A stretch of DNA of 64,000 nt from Slackia heliotrinireducens DSM 20476 (GTDB taxonomy: Bacteria; Actinomycetota; Coriobacteriia; Coriobacteriales; Eggerthellaceae): positions 3,100,001 to 3,164,000 of the forward strand of contig NC_013165.1 in NCBI RefSeq assembly GCF_000023885.1. The letters run 5' to 3'. The translations under genes were made by a program, and so were the position numbers. The notes below the pieces were generated by a model. The model saw only the letters and a program-made list of their open reading frames with translations. It was not told the origin of the DNA and ran no database searches. Below, in pieces: positions 62,738 through 64,000 of this stretch; position 1 is the stretch's first letter; the number at the start of each line of letters is the position of its first letter.

Positions 62738-63001
62738 TCAATTCCCTTCACTATCTTTTTCAGGCACAGGGTCATATCCGCCCTCGTGCCAAGGATGACA
62801 CCTGGAAATGCGTTTGATGGTGAGCCAAGAACCTTTGAGAAAACCGAACCGTTTGATGGCAATGATTCCGTATTGAGAGCAGGTGGGGGTGTATCGGCAG
62901 CAAGAAGGAAACAATGGAGAAATGGCAGCACGATAGAAGCGAATCAAAAGAATCGCCAAGTTCGCAGGCATCTTCTTTAAAGATGCAACAACGTCAGCCA
63001 T
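62738..63001 (-). CDS. yidD: Membrane protein insertion efficiency factor YidD
   Basis: 87 residues. [35 protein letters not shown] and [17 protein letters not shown] are diagnostic. Small amphipathic protein aiding YidC; stop 2 bases from the yidC start. Confidence 0.95.
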   Translation of the reverse strand: MADVVASLKKMPANLAILLIRFYRAAISPLFPSCCRYTPTCSQYGIIAIKRFGFLKGSWLTIKRISRCHPWHEGGYDPVPEKDSEGN

Positions 63002-63045
63002 GCTGTATCACCTAATAACCGCCCGGAGCATTATCGCGAAGCAGT

Positions 63046-63378
63046 TTATTGAATACCGACCTTCGCCAAGGCCTTCTTGCATGCGTTACACATTTCCTCG
63101 TGGTTTGCAGTAAGCACCCGATTACGTGCCAGGAATGCTACGTCATAACCAGGCCAAGGGCCGCCGAGATCGGAAATAAGGGCTCTCATACGGCGCTTTG
63201 CCCGATTGCGGGTTACTGCGTTTCCGAGTTTTTTACCCGCCATTACACAAGTACGACCACGAGGATGGTCGTACTGCGAACGTTCAATCAAGAATATGGT
63301 GACATACGGTGTGACCGCCTTCTTGCCGTCGGTAAAAAAACGAGACACCTCAACGGACGATTTGACCGTCGATTTCAC
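63046..63378 (-). CDS. rnpA: Ribonuclease P protein component
   Basis: 110 residues. KKLGNAVTRNRAKRRMRALI is the RnpA basic helix (family hallmark RNRxKRRxR); it supports RNase P RNA in tRNA 5' processing. GTG start at 63378 is the first possible start after the rpmH stop in this frame. Confidence 0.95.
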   Translation of the reverse strand: MKSTVKSSVEVSRFFTDGKKAVTPYVTIFLIERSQYDHPRGRTCVMAGKKLGNAVTRNRAKRRMRALISDLGGPWPGYDVAFLARNRVLTANHEEMCNACKKALAKVGIQ

Positions 63379-63396
63379 CTTTGAAACCGATCTTGA

Positions 63397-63531
63397 CTAC
63401 ACGGTCAGGCGCTTGCGGCCCTTTGCACGACGAGCGGCGAGAACGGCACGGCCGCCCTTGGTAGCCATACGGGCACGGAAGCCATGGGTCTTGGCGCGAT
63501 GACGCTTGTTAGGCTGATACGTACGCTTCAT
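63397..63531 (-). CDS. rpmH: 50S ribosomal protein L34
   Basis: 44 residues, [20 protein letters not shown] start, canonical L34. AAGGGAGAG precedes the ATG. First gene of rpmH-rnpA-yidD-yidC-jag. Confidence 0.98.
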   Translation of the reverse strand: MKRTYQPNKRHRAKTHGFRARMATKGGRAVLAARRAKGRKRLTV

Positions 63532-63585
63532 ATCTATCTCTCCCTTTCATGGTAGGAATACGCAATTCTTGAGAATAGCCGTCTG

Positions 63586-63613
63586 ATTATATCTCGCTCA
63601 AGGGAAAAGTAAA
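63586..63613 (-). promoter_or_regulatory. Promoter of rpmH operon
   Basis: On the minus strand TTTACT, 16 bases, TATAAT (63586-63591); leader of about 50 bases. Confidence 0.7.
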
Positions 63614-63639
63614 GACTAATTCTTAAGTATTCCTCAACT

Positions 63640-64000
63640 CTTACAAGCCCCTCATATGGGGTTTTGTTTTTCCAACACCAGAAAGGATATTCACAAGAAG
63701 CATTGTGGAAAAGGTGGAAAACCCAGCATTTATTCGGGAGTCCTCTGTGGACAACTTCCTTGTGGAAAGTGGATTTCGGAAATTTTCAGACGCGGCGGAA
63801 AACATCTTCGGAATCTTCTTATTTTATTTTCACGCTTTTGACCTGGTGTTTTATAAGTTTCCCCAGTTGATTGGGCTAGTGTATTTCCACCCTATGTTGA
63901 AAAAGAGAACATTTCCTCGTTTTTCACAATCGAACCCCTGCTGAACGCCTTGCTGCCATGTTTCACGTTCGATTTTTCCAATATTTCTTCCAGTTTTCCC
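63640..64000. other. Putative replication origin flank (rpmH-dnaA spacer)
   Basis: No gene. DnaA-box-like TTGTGGAAA (63703-63711), TGTGGACAA (63746-63754) and TTGTGGAAA (63760-63768) with further partial matches (GGTGGAAAA 63713-63721, TTTCCACC near 63885), then AT-rich DNA 63810-63860. The dnaA gene is expected beyond the right edge. Confidence 0.6.

Overview
The window reads as high-GC, low-G+C-variation chromosome from an anaerobic actinobacterium of the Coriobacteriia, most likely Eggerthellaceae. This is inference from gene content: a giant 2-hydroxyacyl-CoA dehydratase activase-type protein, a hybrid-cluster protein, a two-cistron zinc-ribbon lipid-anchored-like family, an acetyl-type lysine pathway, MptD-like ECF component, and an origin-proximal order rpmH-rnpA-yidD-yidC-jag-rsmG-parA-parB. 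The right end stops just short of where dnaA is expected, so the window is the left flank of the replication origin.\n\n1-10.5 kb: a partial parvulin-type PPIase lipoprotein, typA, a J-domain membrane protein, two paralogous zinc-ribbon membrane proteins, an AzgA-type purine permease, a TetR regulator with a YjiH-family membrane protein, and a shortened LemA. 10.5-11.1 kb is non-coding, with unusual GC-rich hairpin repeats, a 100-nt palindrome and tRNA-Ser(UGA). 11.2-15.8 kb is a 1.5-k-residue acyl-CoA dehydratase activase-type protein. 15.9-19.3 kb is the phosphate uptake operon pstSCAB.\n\n19.8-30 kb is an amino-acid block: lysA-dapA-dapB-dapH on the minus strand, an M20 deacylase and a class I/II aminotransferase that together would give the N-acetyl branch of diaminopimelate synthesis, citrate synthase, and serC-serA. 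Four near-identical 31-nt palindromes sit behind stop codons in 8.5-28.9 kb. hcp (30.5-32.1 kb) is divergent from serC.\n\n32.2-45.6 kb is accessory and partly decayed: remnants of an Fe-S protein and an ABC-2 permease, a TetR with a palindromic operator, an MptD-like ECF S component, an Rpn-type PD-(D/E)XK protein with a 12-bp minisatellite, one intact and one truncated exporter half, and a small phage-like cassette (DUF4417 remnant plus two tightly overlapping small genes, one with a one-base frameshift). Next come the tRNA-Ile/tRNA-Ala pair and, between it and tRNA-Gly, an island with a KAP NTPase converging on a three-gene operon of a ClpP-like protease, a soluble VirD4/TraG-like ATPase and an unknown protein. 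This island is the best candidate in the window for an undescribed system.\n\n45.7-58.8 kb returns to core genes: a DUF5679 mini-protein, an M28-fold protein that has lost most metal ligands, a coiled-coil membrane protein, a DnaQ-DinG fusion helicase, ddl, rlmN, parB and parA (with a parS site inside the parA coding sequence and a second upstream). 59-64 kb holds rsmG, a 1.4-kb gene-poor low-GC stretch, jag, yidC, yidD, rnpA, rpmH and a DnaA-box-rich region. All starts were re-chosen by eye from ribosome-binding sites; no database or folding program was run.
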